NCBI GenBank assembly: GCA_003130835.1
Contig: QEXX01000130.1
Coordinates: 1-42,505, forward strand
Direction of reading: 5' to 3'
DNA: 42,505 nucleotides
Source of the DNA: Anaerolineae bacterium
GTDB taxonomy: Bacteria; Chloroflexota; Anaerolineae; Anaerolineales; UBA4823
In this document: one piece after another, positions 30,226 through 39,202 of the stretch
Position numbering within the stretch: the stretch's first letter is position 1
How the letters are laid out: every line of letters starts with the position of its first letter
The notes under the pieces: generated by a model
The model's database searches: none
The model's input: the letters and a program-made list of their open reading frames with translations, nothing else
What the model was told of the DNA's origin: nothing
Program-made: the position numbers and the translations under genes

Positions 30226-30429
30226 ATGACTTGGGTCAATGAAGCCACTTGGGATCGCATTGCTCGCGTCGTGTTGGGAGTTGTCCTACTCTATTTGGGA
30301 TGGAGCGGTGTGGTTGGCGGCACGCTTGGCGTTGTGTTGAAATTCTTGGGATTTGTCCCTCTGCTCACCGGGTTGATCGGCTGGTGCCCGCTGTACTCGC
30401 TGTTGAAGTTCCGCACCAACCATTCCTGA
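30226..30429 (+). CDS. DUF2892 (YgaP-type) membrane protein
   Basis: 67-residue two-TM protein: NEATWDRIARVVLGVVLLYL, GWSGVVGGTLGVVLKFLGFV and PLLTGLIGWCPLYSLLKFRT. It ends in the family's CPLY motif after the second helix. GGAGGT lies 5 nt before the ATG. It is followed one base later by a thioredoxin carrying the same membrane module as a C-terminal fusion. In YgaP-like proteins this module anchors a rhodanese domain; its function is not established. Confidence 0.9.
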   Translation: MTWVNEATWDRIARVVLGVVLLYLGWSGVVGGTLGVVLKFLGFVPLLTGLIGWCPLYSLLKFRTNHS

Positions 30430-30430
30430 A

Positions 30431-30946
30431 ATGGATCAAAAACGCTTTGAAGAGACGATCAAGAACCATCCCCGCCCATTGGTAGTCGACTTTTGGGCGG
30501 GGTGGTGTATGCCTTGCCGGGCAATGGAGCCTGCCTTAAAACGAGTCGAGAAAGCGTTTGAAGGGCGGGTTGACCTGCTGCGCATCGATGCCGATCAATC
30601 GCCAGAAGTTCTTTCGGCTATGCGCATCTATGGCATCCCCACATTGGTGGCTTTCCATCAGGGACGCGAGGTCGCTCGCCAAAGCGGCGCCCAAAGCGAT
30701 GGCGGCATCCGCCGCCTCTTCGAAGCCGCCCTAACCGGGCAAGTCTCCGCTCCCCTTCTCCTCAGCCCGCTTGAACGCACCGTCCGATTGGTAGCCGGCA
30801 TCGGCTTGATTGGGCTGGGCTTCACCCTGAGCAACGGTTGGGTGTGGATGGCACTCGGCGCTTTGCTGTGCTTTACGGCGGTGGCTGACCGCTGTCCGAT
30901 CTGGCGGGCGGTGACGACATGGCTCAAAGGCCGCTCGGCGTCCTAG
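30431..30946 (+). CDS. Thioredoxin fused to a DUF2892 membrane module
   Basis: 171-residue two-domain protein. Residues 1-~105 form a thioredoxin fold: PLVVDFWAGWCMPCRAMEPA with redox Cys26 and Cys29 (WCMPC), DLLRIDADQSPEVLSAMRIY and the cis-Pro in GIPTLVAF. Residues ~115-171 form two membrane helices (RTVRLVAGIGLIGLGFTLSN, VWMALGALLCFTAVADRCPIW) with the CPIW end typical of DUF2892. The thioredoxin domain has no signal peptide, so it probably faces the cytoplasm and is tethered at its C-terminus. It starts one base after the standalone DUF2892 gene. Likely role: membrane-linked disulfide or persulfide reduction. Confidence 0.88.
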   Translation: MDQKRFEETIKNHPRPLVVDFWAGWCMPCRAMEPALKRVEKAFEGRVDLLRIDADQSPEVLSAMRIYGIPTLVAFHQGREVARQSGAQSDGGIRRLFEAALTGQVSAPLLLSPLERTVRLVAGIGLIGLGFTLSNGWVWMALGALLCFTAVADRCPIWRAVTTWLKGRSAS

Positions 30947-30965
30947 CCTGTGTTCTGCCTTTGCC

Positions 30966-31454
30966 CTAGAACTTATAGCCGATCCTGCGCAGGAACTCTT
31001 TGCGCCAGGCGATGTCCTCTTCGCCCTCAATCCCTTTGGGCGGAAAGCCGTCCACCACACCGAGAATACCTCGTCCCTGTTCCGTCTCTGCCACCAGCAC
31101 CTCGACCGGATTCGCTGTAGCGCAGAAGATGCGGCACACTTCGGGAATCAGTTTGATCGTATTCAAGACATTAATCGGGAAATAACCTTCCCCTAAGAAT
31201 AGAATGAAGGAATGCCCAGCGCCAATGGCAAGCGCATTCTTATGGGCTAACTCAATCATCGCTGCATCGGTGCCGCTCCAGCGCACCAGGCACTTGCCCG
31301 AAGCTTCACAAAACGCCAGCCCAAAGCGGATGCCCGGCACCGTGCTCACCAACGCTTCGTGGATATCCTCCACCGTCTTGATAAAATGACTTTGTCCCAG
31401 AATGAAATTAACCTCTTCAGGCTTTTCGATCTTAACCGTGAGAATGTTTGCCAT
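30966..31454 (-). CDS. Adenosine-specific kinase family protein
   Basis: 162-residue cytoplasmic protein matching the adenosine-specific kinase family (PF04008) along its length: [95 protein letters not shown] and [20 protein letters not shown]. The family was named from an archaeal structure with nucleotide bound; in vivo function is little known. ATG 31454 is chosen because GGAGGT lies 5 nt upstream; an in-frame ATG at 31484 lacks such support. It converges with the thioredoxin gene. Confidence 0.9.
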   Translation of the reverse strand: MANILTVKIEKPEEVNFILGQSHFIKTVEDIHEALVSTVPGIRFGLAFCEASGKCLVRWSGTDAAMIELAHKNALAIGAGHSFILFLGEGYFPINVLNTIKLIPEVCRIFCATANPVEVLVAETEQGRGILGVVDGFPPKGIEGEEDIAWRKEFLRRIGYKF

Positions 31455-31553
31455 GCTTGACCTCCAATTTGTTTGAATATCCACTGCGGATCATCCTGCT
31501 TTGGTTTGATTTTATCCGTTTCCGCTTTTATCTTCAATCATCTGCTGTCTCTC

Positions 31554-33254
31554 CTAGGGGACAAAAACCGGCAGGCTCAGCACCAGATAGTGAGCGCCGC
31601 TGCGTTGGACGATGAAGTCAAATTGAGTGAGCGGAGGAAAGTCCTGCACTTCCGCTCCACAACAAGGCCCCAAAACAAACAACGTTCCATCGGGGTTTTG
31701 TAGTTCAACCGTAAGGCGAATTTGATCCGCCGAAAGCTGGGCGGCATGCACCCAATGTTTCACCGTCAGATTGCAGACAAAACCATTTTGCTGGCAAGCT
31801 CTTGTCCATAAGGCAAGCGTGTCCTGCGGCGAAAGGTCTGGATTCATGTCTGCCAGCACGTCATAACTGCCTCCATAGCGCTTGACTACGGCTTGGTAAT
31901 CGGCGGCCTTGAGCGCATTCAGGTACTCCAGCAGGGCTTGCTTGGCGGCTTCGAGCACCGTCTGGTCTTGAATTTGAGCCGCTTGATCGGCAATGGCTTG
32001 CGCAAATTGAGCCATCTGCTGCCGCACGGCCGCATCAGCCTGCTGTTGCCCTTTCCCGTTAAAGACAAGGCGCAGGCTCAACCCATCTGGGATTTGGCTA
32101 TCGCCTTCACTGCTTTCAAACGGCAGGAGGCTATCGAACCAGCGAAAAAGCTCCTGCATCTGAGCGGCGGTCAGATAAACCTTCTGCACACCGAGTTGGC
32201 GCGTCGGCAGACAAGAGCTAATTTCTGCTATTCCGCTGCGGTATATCAGCAGGTCTTCGCACAAGCCGCTCAGCCCCCCTTCGCGGTGCAAAGCAATCGC
32301 AACAGACGAAGATGGCGTCGCTTGCGGTTCGGTTTCCACCCATTGTTGGCGCGCCCATTCGGCTATCATGCGCTGCTCGGCCGGCGTAGCTGTAACCGCG
32401 CCGCGCCCTTGAAAGCGAATCAACCCAGCCTCTGTTTGCGCTTCAAAAGGCGCATAGGTTTGCATGAACCGCTCGAGGTCTTGGCGCAGCCCTCGCCCAA
32501 CCAAAGGGACGGAGGTTAGGGGCTGTTCGCAGATACCATAAGAAAGCGCTTCCTCGCTGAGCAGGAGGGTTTGGCAAATCCCGCTGTCCTCCCCTTGCCA
32601 TTCTAATAGAGTCTGGCCGCCTTCCAGATTGGGCTGGAAGGCTAAACGCACATCGCTGCCGCTCAGATTGGTATGGAACACGTAACGCTTCCCCTGCGCT
32701 TCGAGCAACACCCGAAAACCGGGCGTAATCACCTGTGCGCACAGCAAGCCGGTGGTTGGGATACCCAGACAAGCGTCTGGCCAATCGACATTTTCATAGC
32801 CAAGGATAAGAACGTCTTGCGGAGGAATGCCCAACTGGGACGCCAGCATTTGTTGGGCAGAGAGAGCCGCCCCGGGTAAAAAGCGCAGAATCGTGCCATC
32901 TTCGTTCACCCGAAATTCGTACTGCATCCCTTCTTCCAAGATCACCCCCTGATAGCCTGACACAATCGCTTCAGCGCAGGCTTCGCCCTCTTGTGGCAAG
33001 CCGAGACAACGATTGGGGAATTGACGCGTTTCCACGGCAAACACTTCTAATTGTTCAGCCGCCACGCCCAATTTTTGGGCTAAGGCTTGCCGAGCCGTTT
33101 CGACGGCTGGGTTGGAAAGGGGCGCCGTTGCAGGCGGCAGCTGAGCCTGGGGGGGTTCACCACCGCTTGGGGTTGTCACAGCGCTCGGGATACAAGCCGT
33201 TGTTAGAACCATGCAGGGCAGGATCAGCCAGCTAAGCAGATGAGGGAATTTCAT
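31554..33254 (-). CDS. Lipoprotein with two tandem Cys-containing modules
   Basis: 566-residue exported protein. The N-terminus is signal-like with a lipobox-like end at VLTTAC (Cys21), then a Pro/Ala-rich linker. Two ~75-residue modules follow: residues ~52-125 with RQFPNRCLGLPQEGEACAEA and GYQGVILEEGMQYEFRVNED, and ~133-203 with VDWPDACLGIPTTGLLCAQV and GFRVLLEAQGKRYVFHTNLS. The shared pattern is (F/W)P-x-x-C-L-G-x-P...C-A-x-x-I/V...G-Y/F, suggesting an internal disulfide. The remainder contains further beta-rich segments, a Gln/Ala-rich helix and a C-terminal domain. Function unknown; a surface or cell-wall role is likely. ATG 33254 has AAGGAGACC upstream. Confidence 0.75.
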   Translation of the reverse strand: MKFPHLLSWLILPCMVLTTACIPSAVTTPSGGEPPQAQLPPATAPLSNPAVETARQALAQKLGVAAEQLEVFAVETRQFPNRCLGLPQEGEACAEAIVSGYQGVILEEGMQYEFRVNEDGTILRFLPGAALSAQQMLASQLGIPPQDVLILGYENVDWPDACLGIPTTGLLCAQVITPGFRVLLEAQGKRYVFHTNLSGSDVRLAFQPNLEGGQTLLEWQGEDSGICQTLLLSEEALSYGICEQPLTSVPLVGRGLRQDLERFMQTYAPFEAQTEAGLIRFQGRGAVTATPAEQRMIAEWARQQWVETEPQATPSSSVAIALHREGGLSGLCEDLLIYRSGIAEISSCLPTRQLGVQKVYLTAAQMQELFRWFDSLLPFESSEGDSQIPDGLSLRLVFNGKGQQQADAAVRQQMAQFAQAIADQAAQIQDQTVLEAAKQALLEYLNALKAADYQAVVKRYGGSYDVLADMNPDLSPQDTLALWTRACQQNGFVCNLTVKHWVHAAQLSADQIRLTVELQNPDGTLFVLGPCCGAEVQDFPPLTQFDFIVQRSGAHYLVLSLPVFVP

Positions 33255-33730
33255 TTTCGGTCTCCTTCTATTTCCTCTTTCCATCTCGTCAGATTGAACA
33301 AAAGCATGGGCTTTCTGACAGAAGAAAAGGTTTTCTCTTGTATAACGTTCCGCTGGAGAGGAGGGTTCCCAGTCCTCTCCGAGAAAAAGACATCGCTTTC
33401 TCTCCCCGCAATCATACCCGCTTTTTCCCCGATTCTGAGAAGATTGAGCGCAGTGTTACAGCGAAACAAGCCAGTGCCAGAGCCTGCGCCGTGCGCGTCA
33501 AAGATTTGGGGTCGGTATCAAATCGTGGTTTCGGAAACGTGAACGAGTAGGGTATCCCCCCTTCGATCCGTTAGAACGGCTGAAACGATCGCTCAGGGTC
33601 TCAATCGCGAGGATGGGTCTAACCGCTTTGGTGCTTGAGTGCGCCGTTTCAACGTAGGACATGCGCAAAGCAGGTTTAAGCTGCTTCGCCCGTAAACGAT
33701 TCTTGAACTCCTGCTTGGCAAGCAAGCGGC
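33255..33730. other. Spacer, no gene recognised
   Basis: No supportable gene, RNA or clear repeat was found between the lipoprotein start and the phytoene synthase stop. Short open frames on both strands have no protein-like pattern. Part of it must hold the lipoprotein promoter, which I could not place. Confidence 0.5.
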
Positions 33731-34693
33731 TTAGCGATGGCTTGAGGTAGCCGTGAAGAGCAACTGCCCCCAGATGCTCGGCAAGCGCTGGATTTTTTGC
33801 AAGGCGGAGAGGCTTGCCCGCCGATGAAAGACGTCGTAGTCCTGGCTTTCGATGCGATCCAAAATAGCCCGATAGACATCTAAAGCCACAGCGATGGCAA
33901 AACGCCCGTCCTTGTCAAGCAGGCGAATGCCCGGCCAGGCTTCTGCATATAGCTGGCGAGCGCGGGCAATTTGAAAGCGCATAAATTGCCGCCACCGCTC
34001 GGTAACCTGCCCGGCAAAGAGATGGCTTTCATCCAAGCCAAACGATTCAAGCTCCTGTCGGGGTAAATAGATGCGTCCGTTGCGGTAATCCTCGCCGACA
34101 TCGCGCAAGATGTTGGTCAACTGCAGGGCAACGCCTAACTTTATGGCATAGGGGATGGCTTCTTGGCTTGCGTAGCCGATAATATGCATGCTCATCAATC
34201 CCACCGTAGAAGCCACCGAGTAGCAGTAGGTGGCTAATTGGTCAAAGGTCTCATAACGAGATTGCTCCATATCGCGGGCTACCCCATCGATCAACTGTAG
34301 GGCATAGCAGCGCGGGATAGCATAGCGCTGTAAGGTATCGATCCACGCCAATGCCACCAGATCCTGCGGTTCTGCGGAAGGATGATAAAGGAGGTGACGC
34401 CAAACCTGGAGGGCTTGGCGGGGATCGCTGTGATCCACGCGGACATCCACAAGATCGTCCACCGTGCGGCAGAAGGCATACAGGGCACGCACAGCGCGCC
34501 GCTTTGGGGCAGGTAAGAAAGCCGAAGCAAAGTAGAAGGACTTGCTATAGTGAGCTGTGATAGCAGTTGAGTGACGATAGGCTTGATCTAATCGTTCGGC
34601 GTTTTCCCCCACAAAAGCATGCACGGGTGGGGAAGTAGGATTGTCCTGAAACGCCATCGAGAGCAGTTGTTCCTCCCAGTTTGCGTGCATCAT
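33731..34693 (-). CDS. crtB: Phytoene synthase
   Basis: Head-to-head prenyl synthase of 320 residues that condenses two geranylgeranyl diphosphates to phytoene. Landmarks: HYSKSFYFASAFLPAPKRRA, VRALYAFCRTVDDLVD (first Asp-rich motif), YCYSVASTVGLMSMHIIGY, and LTNILRDVGEDYRNGRIYLP (second Asp-rich motif, D-x-x-x-D). Squalene synthase-like relatives (HpnC/HpnD) share these motifs, but the divergent phytoene desaturase makes carotenoid synthesis the better call. The start is ATG 34693 or the adjacent ATG; the ribosome site is weak. Divergent TTGACA promoters in the intergenic region suggest shared control by the CarH-like regulator. Confidence 0.93.
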   Translation of the reverse strand: MMHANWEEQLLSMAFQDNPTSPPVHAFVGENAERLDQAYRHSTAITAHYSKSFYFASAFLPAPKRRAVRALYAFCRTVDDLVDVRVDHSDPRQALQVWRHLLYHPSAEPQDLVALAWIDTLQRYAIPRCYALQLIDGVARDMEQSRYETFDQLATYCYSVASTVGLMSMHIIGYASQEAIPYAIKLGVALQLTNILRDVGEDYRNGRIYLPRQELESFGLDESHLFAGQVTERWRQFMRFQIARARQLYAEAWPGIRLLDKDGRFAIAVALDVYRAILDRIESQDYDVFHRRASLSALQKIQRLPSIWGQLLFTATSSHR

Positions 34694-34722
34694 CTTCCCA
34701 AATCCTCAAGTTTTTCTCCTTT

Positions 34723-34750
34723 ATTTTACACGAATAGTCGAATTTGTCAA
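34723..34750 (-). promoter_or_regulatory. crtB promoter
   Basis: On the minus strand TTGACA (34750-34745) and TAAAAT (34728-34723) are separated by 16 bp, the same geometry as the opposing crtI promoter. Confidence 0.65.
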
Positions 34751-34780
34751 TAAAAATCAGGAAAAAATATGGAAGTTATC

Positions 34781-34808
34781 TTGACAGTTTATAGATTTTT
34801 GCTATAAT
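34781..34808 (+). promoter_or_regulatory. crtI-carH-phr promoter
   Basis: Consensus TTGACA (34781-34786) and TATAAT (34803-34808) with 16-bp spacer. The 30 bp between this and the crtB -35 is AT-rich and is the expected place for a MerR/CarH-type operator. Confidence 0.8.
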
Positions 34809-34814
34809 TAGCAT

Positions 34815-34890
34815 TGGCTCGGATGTCTTGAGCATTGCTGCCCGAACTCCGCTATCCCGACACCATCTCGCCCCAAGACATTCCGAGCCA
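34815..34890 (+). ncRNA. Long stem-loop at the predicted 5' end of the crtI mRNA
   Basis: TGGCTCGGATGTCTTG (34815-34830) pairs with CAAGACATTCCGAGCCA (34874-34890), a 16-bp helix with a single bulged base closing a 43-nt loop. It begins about 7 nt after the -10 box, i.e. at or next to the transcription start. A competing pair CTTGAG (34827-34832)/CTCAAG (34897-34902) is possible. It may be an mRNA-stabilising 5' hairpin or an unrecognised regulatory RNA; no known riboswitch consensus is seen. Confidence 0.6.
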
Positions 34891-34933
34891 GATCACCTCA
34901 AGAAGCAGCTTGAAGCATTCATAAGGAGCGTTC

Positions 34934-36469
34934 ATGAAACCCACGGTCTTAATCATTGGTGCAGGCATTGGTGGCATTGCAACCGCCGCGCGCTTAGCCA
35001 AGGCTGGTTTTCAGGTCACTGTGGTCGAGAAAAATGCCCAACCCGGCGGCCGCTGTGGTCAATTTATCCGTGACGGTCATCGCTTTGACATCGGACCCAC
35101 CCTCTTCCTCATGCCTGAAGTTTGGGAAGAGACCTTTGCATCCCTCGGCGAGCGTATGAGTGACCACCTGGATTTGCGCCGCATCGACCCCACCTATAAA
35201 GTGCACTTTGAAGACGGACTGCAAATTGCTTTGACTTCCAATCTGGGAGCCATGCAAACCCAATTGGAAAAGGTCGAGAAGACCGCTTTCACTGGCTTTT
35301 TGCACTATATCGCCGAAGGGAGCAAGCACTATAAGGTTTCGCTCGAAAAGTTCGTGGGGCGCAACTTTTACAGCTTATTGGAATATTTCTCGCCTGCCAA
35401 CCTACCGCTGCTCTTTCAGCTAAAGGCATTGGTTAAGCACTATGACAATGTCGGTCGATATTTTAAGGACCCCCGTCTGAAAGCAGCTTTTACTTTCCAG
35501 AATATGTACCTCGGCCTAAGCCCCTATGACGCCCCAGCGACTTACTCCTTGTTGCAATATACTGAGCTTGCCGAAGGGGTTTGGTATCCCATCGGCGGGA
35601 TGTATGCCGCCATCCAAGCGCTCACGGCCATTGCCGAGAAGCTGGGGGCTCAATTTCTCTATAACACCGAAGTAACCCGCATCGAAACCGCCAACGGGAA
35701 AGTCGAGCGTGTGCACCTCAAAGACGGGCGTACATTAAGCGCCGACCTGTATATCGGCAACGCCGATTTGCCGTATATCTACAAAGAGCTGTTGCCCGAT
35801 GCAAGCGAGGCGCGCAAATTCGATCAGATGCTCTACACCTGCTCGACCATTATGTTCTATTGGGGTGTGGATAAACCCTATCCGCAAATCGCCTTGCATA
35901 ACGTCTTCTTAAGCGGCGACTATAAAGCCTCTTTTGACCGCATTTTCAAAGATCACACCTTACCCGACACACCCTCCTTTTACGTTCATGCCCCTACACG
36001 GGTAGATGCAGCAGCAGCCCCACCCGGTCAGGAGACGCTTTTTATCTTAGTCCCGGTTGGACATTTGGATGAGAGTCGCCCACAGGATTGGGATCAATTG
36101 GTACAAAAAGCGCGTCAGACGGTCTTCAGCCGCCTGGCTAAAGAGATGGATGCCGCAGACTTGTCCGAGCACATTAAGTTTGAAGTGGTTTACACGGCAC
36201 AAGATTGGAAGCAACGCTATCATCTTGACAAAGGCGCCGCCTTTGGCCTCAGCCACAACTTTTGGCAGGTGGGCTATCTGCGCCCTCAAAACCGACACAA
36301 ACGCTATCGCAACCTGTATTTTGTGGGCGCTTCCACCCATCCAGGCACCGGTTTACCGATTGTTTTGCTTTCGGCGCGCCTCACCACTGAGCGCATCCTG
36401 CGCGAAAACGGCTTCTTACTCCAGACAAGGGCAGCTCCTCAAAACTTGCAAACGGCGGTTACTCCATGA
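34934..36469 (+). CDS. crtI: Phytoene desaturase (CrtI-type)
   Basis: FAD-dependent carotenoid desaturase, 511 residues, membrane-associated. The N-terminal dinucleotide fold VLIIGAGIGGIATAARLAKA with acidic VVEKNAQPGGRCG is followed by HRFDIGPTLFLMP, a typical CrtI segment. The C-terminal NLYFVGASTHPGTGLPIVLL is the family signature. It converts phytoene to lycopene-like products in the usual pathway; the number of desaturations cannot be inferred. AAGGAG lies 6 nt before the ATG. Its stop overlaps the next start (ATGA), coupling it to the CarH-like regulator. Confidence 0.95.
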   Translation: MKPTVLIIGAGIGGIATAARLAKAGFQVTVVEKNAQPGGRCGQFIRDGHRFDIGPTLFLMPEVWEETFASLGERMSDHLDLRRIDPTYKVHFEDGLQIALTSNLGAMQTQLEKVEKTAFTGFLHYIAEGSKHYKVSLEKFVGRNFYSLLEYFSPANLPLLFQLKALVKHYDNVGRYFKDPRLKAAFTFQNMYLGLSPYDAPATYSLLQYTELAEGVWYPIGGMYAAIQALTAIAEKLGAQFLYNTEVTRIETANGKVERVHLKDGRTLSADLYIGNADLPYIYKELLPDASEARKFDQMLYTCSTIMFYWGVDKPYPQIALHNVFLSGDYKASFDRIFKDHTLPDTPSFYVHAPTRVDAAAAPPGQETLFILVPVGHLDESRPQDWDQLVQKARQTVFSRLAKEMDAADLSEHIKFEVVYTAQDWKQRYHLDKGAAFGLSHNFWQVGYLRPQNRHKRYRNLYFVGASTHPGTGLPIVLLSARLTTERILRENGFLLQTRAAPQNLQTAVTP

Positions 36470-37773
36470 CCCCTCTCAGCACAGCTCCAGCTTTCAACCT
36501 TAAAGTAGTGCTCAAGGAAACCGGCATTCGCCCAGACACCTTGCGGGCATGGGAACGCCGCTATGGCTTACCCAAGCCCCAACGTTCGGCCGGGGGACAT
36601 CGCCTGTATTCCCAACGCGATATCGAAATGATTAAGTGGTTGATGGCGCGGCAAGAAGAAGGGCTTTCCATTGCCCGCGCCGTGGAATTGTACCGCAACC
36701 AGATCGCGCAAGGGAATGATCCCCTCGAGGTCACCGAGCCTGCCCAACCGCAGCAAATGACCACGCCCGGCACCTTGCAGAGCATCCGTCAAGAATGGTT
36801 GAATGCCTGTCTGGGGTTTGACGAAAAAAAAGCCGAGTTACTGCTCAATCAAGCCTTTGCCCTCTTCCCCCTGGAAACAGTGGTCAGCGAGGTTTTACAA
36901 TACGCCATGACCCAGGTGGGAGAACGATGGTACGAGAATGAGATTTCCGTCCAGCAGGAGCACTTCGCTTCTGCGCTCGTCCAACGACGGCTTAACTCGC
37001 TCATCGCTGCCTGCCCACCGCCCACCCGTTCGGAGGTGATCCTGCTCGGCAACCCGCCCAAAGAACAACATTTGCTACCGATCTTGATGTTGAATTTATT
37101 CCTGCGACGGCGCGGCTTTAGCGTGGTGGATCTCGGCGCCAATGTGCCGATCGCTAAATTCGATGAGACGGTCGGCAAAATCAAGCCCCAGTTGGTGGTG
37201 CTGAGCTCCCAACGCTTGACCACGGTTGCACCCCTGCTAGAAGTGATTCTCTCTTTGCATCCCCTAAAGGTTCAAATCGCCTATGGAGGGCGTATTTTCA
37301 ATCATTTACCCCAATTGGTGGACTTAATCCCAGCCCATTATCTAGGGAATAGCTTCGACCAAGCCGTACACAATGTCGAACGCCTGCTCAGCCAGCGACC
37401 GCCCTTGCCCCCGCCTCTGCCAGTGCTGCAAACCTATGCGCAAACGGCAGAGCTTTTCCGCCATTCGCGCCCGCAAATTGAAGCTCGACTGAGCGAAGCG
37501 TTGCAGCCATACCATTTGCCGGAGGAATATCTCAGCACCGCCATCGAAGACTTTGGCGATGTATTGCACTCGGCTTTAGCCATCGGCGATGTGCAGACGA
37601 TTGAGCCCGAACTGGAGTGGCTGCGCGGCTTAATCTACCAACACCGTCTGCCCGAAGGCATTCTAGCGTCGTTTTTGTTGGCATACGCCGAAGCGTTGGC
37701 TTGGTTAAATATAGAACCCCTCAAGCCCGTAGTGCAGTGGTTGCAATCGGCCGCCGAGAAGGTTGTGGCATAA
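36466..37773 (+). CDS. MerR-family B12-binding regulator (CarH/LitR-like)
   Basis: Predicted adenosylcobalamin-dependent light-sensing repressor, 435 residues. Residues ~11-77 are the MerR helix-turn-helix ([38 protein letters not shown]). Residues ~105-185 are the four-helix cap with Trp155-x9-Glu165-His166 (W...[14 protein letters not shown]), the CarH signature over the adenosyl face. Residues ~190-310 are the cobalamin-binding Rossmann domain ([16 protein letters not shown], with His202 as probable lower ligand; [18 protein letters not shown]). Spacing W-E-H-His nearly equals that of Thermus CarH. The residue after Trp155 is Tyr, where Thermus CarH has the His used in its light-exposed state. 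About 110 extra helical residues (325-435) have no CarH counterpart. It is coupled to crtI and precedes photolyase. Confidence 0.87.
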   Translation: MTPLSTAPAFNLKVVLKETGIRPDTLRAWERRYGLPKPQRSAGGHRLYSQRDIEMIKWLMARQEEGLSIARAVELYRNQIAQGNDPLEVTEPAQPQQMTTPGTLQSIRQEWLNACLGFDEKKAELLLNQAFALFPLETVVSEVLQYAMTQVGERWYENEISVQQEHFASALVQRRLNSLIAACPPPTRSEVILLGNPPKEQHLLPILMLNLFLRRRGFSVVDLGANVPIAKFDETVGKIKPQLVVLSSQRLTTVAPLLEVILSLHPLKVQIAYGGRIFNHLPQLVDLIPAHYLGNSFDQAVHNVERLLSQRPPLPPPLPVLQTYAQTAELFRHSRPQIEARLSEALQPYHLPEEYLSTAIEDFGDVLHSALAIGDVQTIEPELEWLRGLIYQHRLPEGILASFLLAYAEALAWLNIEPLKPVVQWLQSAAEKVVA

Positions 37774-37807
37774 ATGCGGGGGAAATTCAGCTTCAAACAG
37801 AGAGCGC

Positions 37808-39202
37808 ATGAGAGCAATTTGGTGGATTCGACGCGACCTGAGGCTGAGCGATAACGGCGCGCTCTGGGCGGCTCTTCAGGAAGGAGAAGTCATTCCGCTC
37901 TTCATTCTTGATCCCCTTCTGCTTGCCCGCTCCGCTCCCAAACGACAGAACTTCCTCTTTGGCGGCTTGCACGCCTTAGATCAAAGTCTGCGTCAGCGCG
38001 GTGCGTCCCTGATTCTGCGCCGTGGTGAGCCCCGAAGCGTCTTAAGCCAGGTGTTGGCAGAGAGCGGCGCAGCGCTAGTCATCGCCGAAGAAGACTTCAC
38101 ACCCTATGCACGCCGCCGCGATCAACGCCTCCAAGCCGAACTGCCCCTGCGCCTGATTGCCTATCAAACCGTCCATCACCCCGCCAGCCTGCTCAAAGCG
38201 GATGGCAAACCTTACACCGTTTACACGCCCTACTCCAAAGCTTGGAAGGCAAAGCTCGGCGACTTAAAGCTTCTGCCGGCCCCCGAACGCATTCCTATGC
38301 CGCCGGGTCTCTCGAGCGAACCCTTGCCGTCCTACCAGCCCGACCCGCACTTCCCGGCTGGAGAAGAAGAAGCCCTTCTGCGCCTTGAGGATTTCACCCA
38401 TCCAACCTCACTTCCTTCCCAAAGCGGCGCACAGCGCGGCATCTTTGCCTATGGCGAACAACGCAACCGTCTGGATTTAGATGGCACATCTCAGCTTTCG
38501 CCTTATTTGCGCTTTGGGATGGTCGGGATGCGTCAGGCGGTATCTGCAGCGGTTGAAGCCCTGCGCAACTCACCGCCGGGCATGAGCAAATCGGCTGAAA
38601 CCTGGTTGAATGAATTAATTTGGCGCGAGTTTTACATTCAAATCTTGTTTCACTTCCCCTACGTGCGACAGAAGGCATTTAACCGCGCTTTTGAGAACAT
38701 CGCTTGGCAAAACGATGAAACTGCCTTCCAACGCTGGAAAGAGGGCTTGACCGGCCTCCCCGTTGTGGACGCTGCCATGCGCCAACTGCGCCAGACGGGC
38801 TGGATGCACAACCGCGCCCGCATGATCGTGGCATCCTATCTGGTGAAGGATATGCTGATCGACTGGCGTTGGGGGGAAGCTTGGTTTATGGAAACCCTCA
38901 TCGATGGCGATCTGGCTGCCAACAACGGCGGATGGCAGTGGACAGCCGGCACCGGCACCGACGCTGCGCCTTATTTTCGCATCTTTAACCCGCTTTTGCA
39001 AAGCCGCAAATTTGACCCTCAGGGAGACTACATTCGCCGTTGGGTGCCAGAATTGCGTCAACTCGACAACGAAACAATCCACGCCCCGTGGCTAAAAGGG
39101 GTGCACGTTCCCGGCTATCCGCGCCAGCCCGTCCGTTTACCCGACAAAGCCCGCACCTTGGCAGCGTATGCTTCAGGGCGAGCTAGCCGTCAAGGAAGCT
39201 GA
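37808..39202 (+). CDS. phr: Deoxyribodipyrimidine photolyase (class I cryptochrome/photolyase family)
   Basis: Light-driven DNA repair flavoprotein, 464 residues. The N-terminal alpha/beta antenna domain begins [20 protein letters not shown]. The FAD-binding helical domain shows [80 protein letters not shown], and [20 protein letters not shown] then [18 protein letters not shown]. These FAD and DNA-lesion pocket residues are intact, so CPD photolyase activity is expected. ATG 37808 is chosen; an upstream in-frame GTG/ATG at 37763 lies within the regulator gene. Its 3' end overlaps the convergent downstream gene by 30 nt. The position after crtI and carH suggests light induction. Confidence 0.95.
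   Translation: MRAIWWIRRDLRLSDNGALWAALQEGEVIPLFILDPLLLARSAPKRQNFLFGGLHALDQSLRQRGASLILRRGEPRSVLSQVLAESGAALVIAEEDFTPYARRRDQRLQAELPLRLIAYQTVHHPASLLKADGKPYTVYTPYSKAWKAKLGDLKLLPAPERIPMPPGLSSEPLPSYQPDPHFPAGEEEALLRLEDFTHPTSLPSQSGAQRGIFAYGEQRNRLDLDGTSQLSPYLRFGMVGMRQAVSAAVEALRNSPPGMSKSAETWLNELIWREFYIQILFHFPYVRQKAFNRAFENIAWQNDETAFQRWKEGLTGLPVVDAAMRQLRQTGWMHNRARMIVASYLVKDMLIDWRWGEAWFMETLIDGDLAANNGGWQWTAGTGTDAAPYFRIFNPLLQSRKFDPQGDYIRRWVPELRQLDNETIHAPWLKGVHVPGYPRQPVRLPDKARTLAAYASGRASRQGS

Noticed and set aside
33498-33725. 75-codon minus-strand frame downstream of the crtB stop
   Set aside because: No start with ribosome site, no recognisable pattern; composition like the surrounding spacer.
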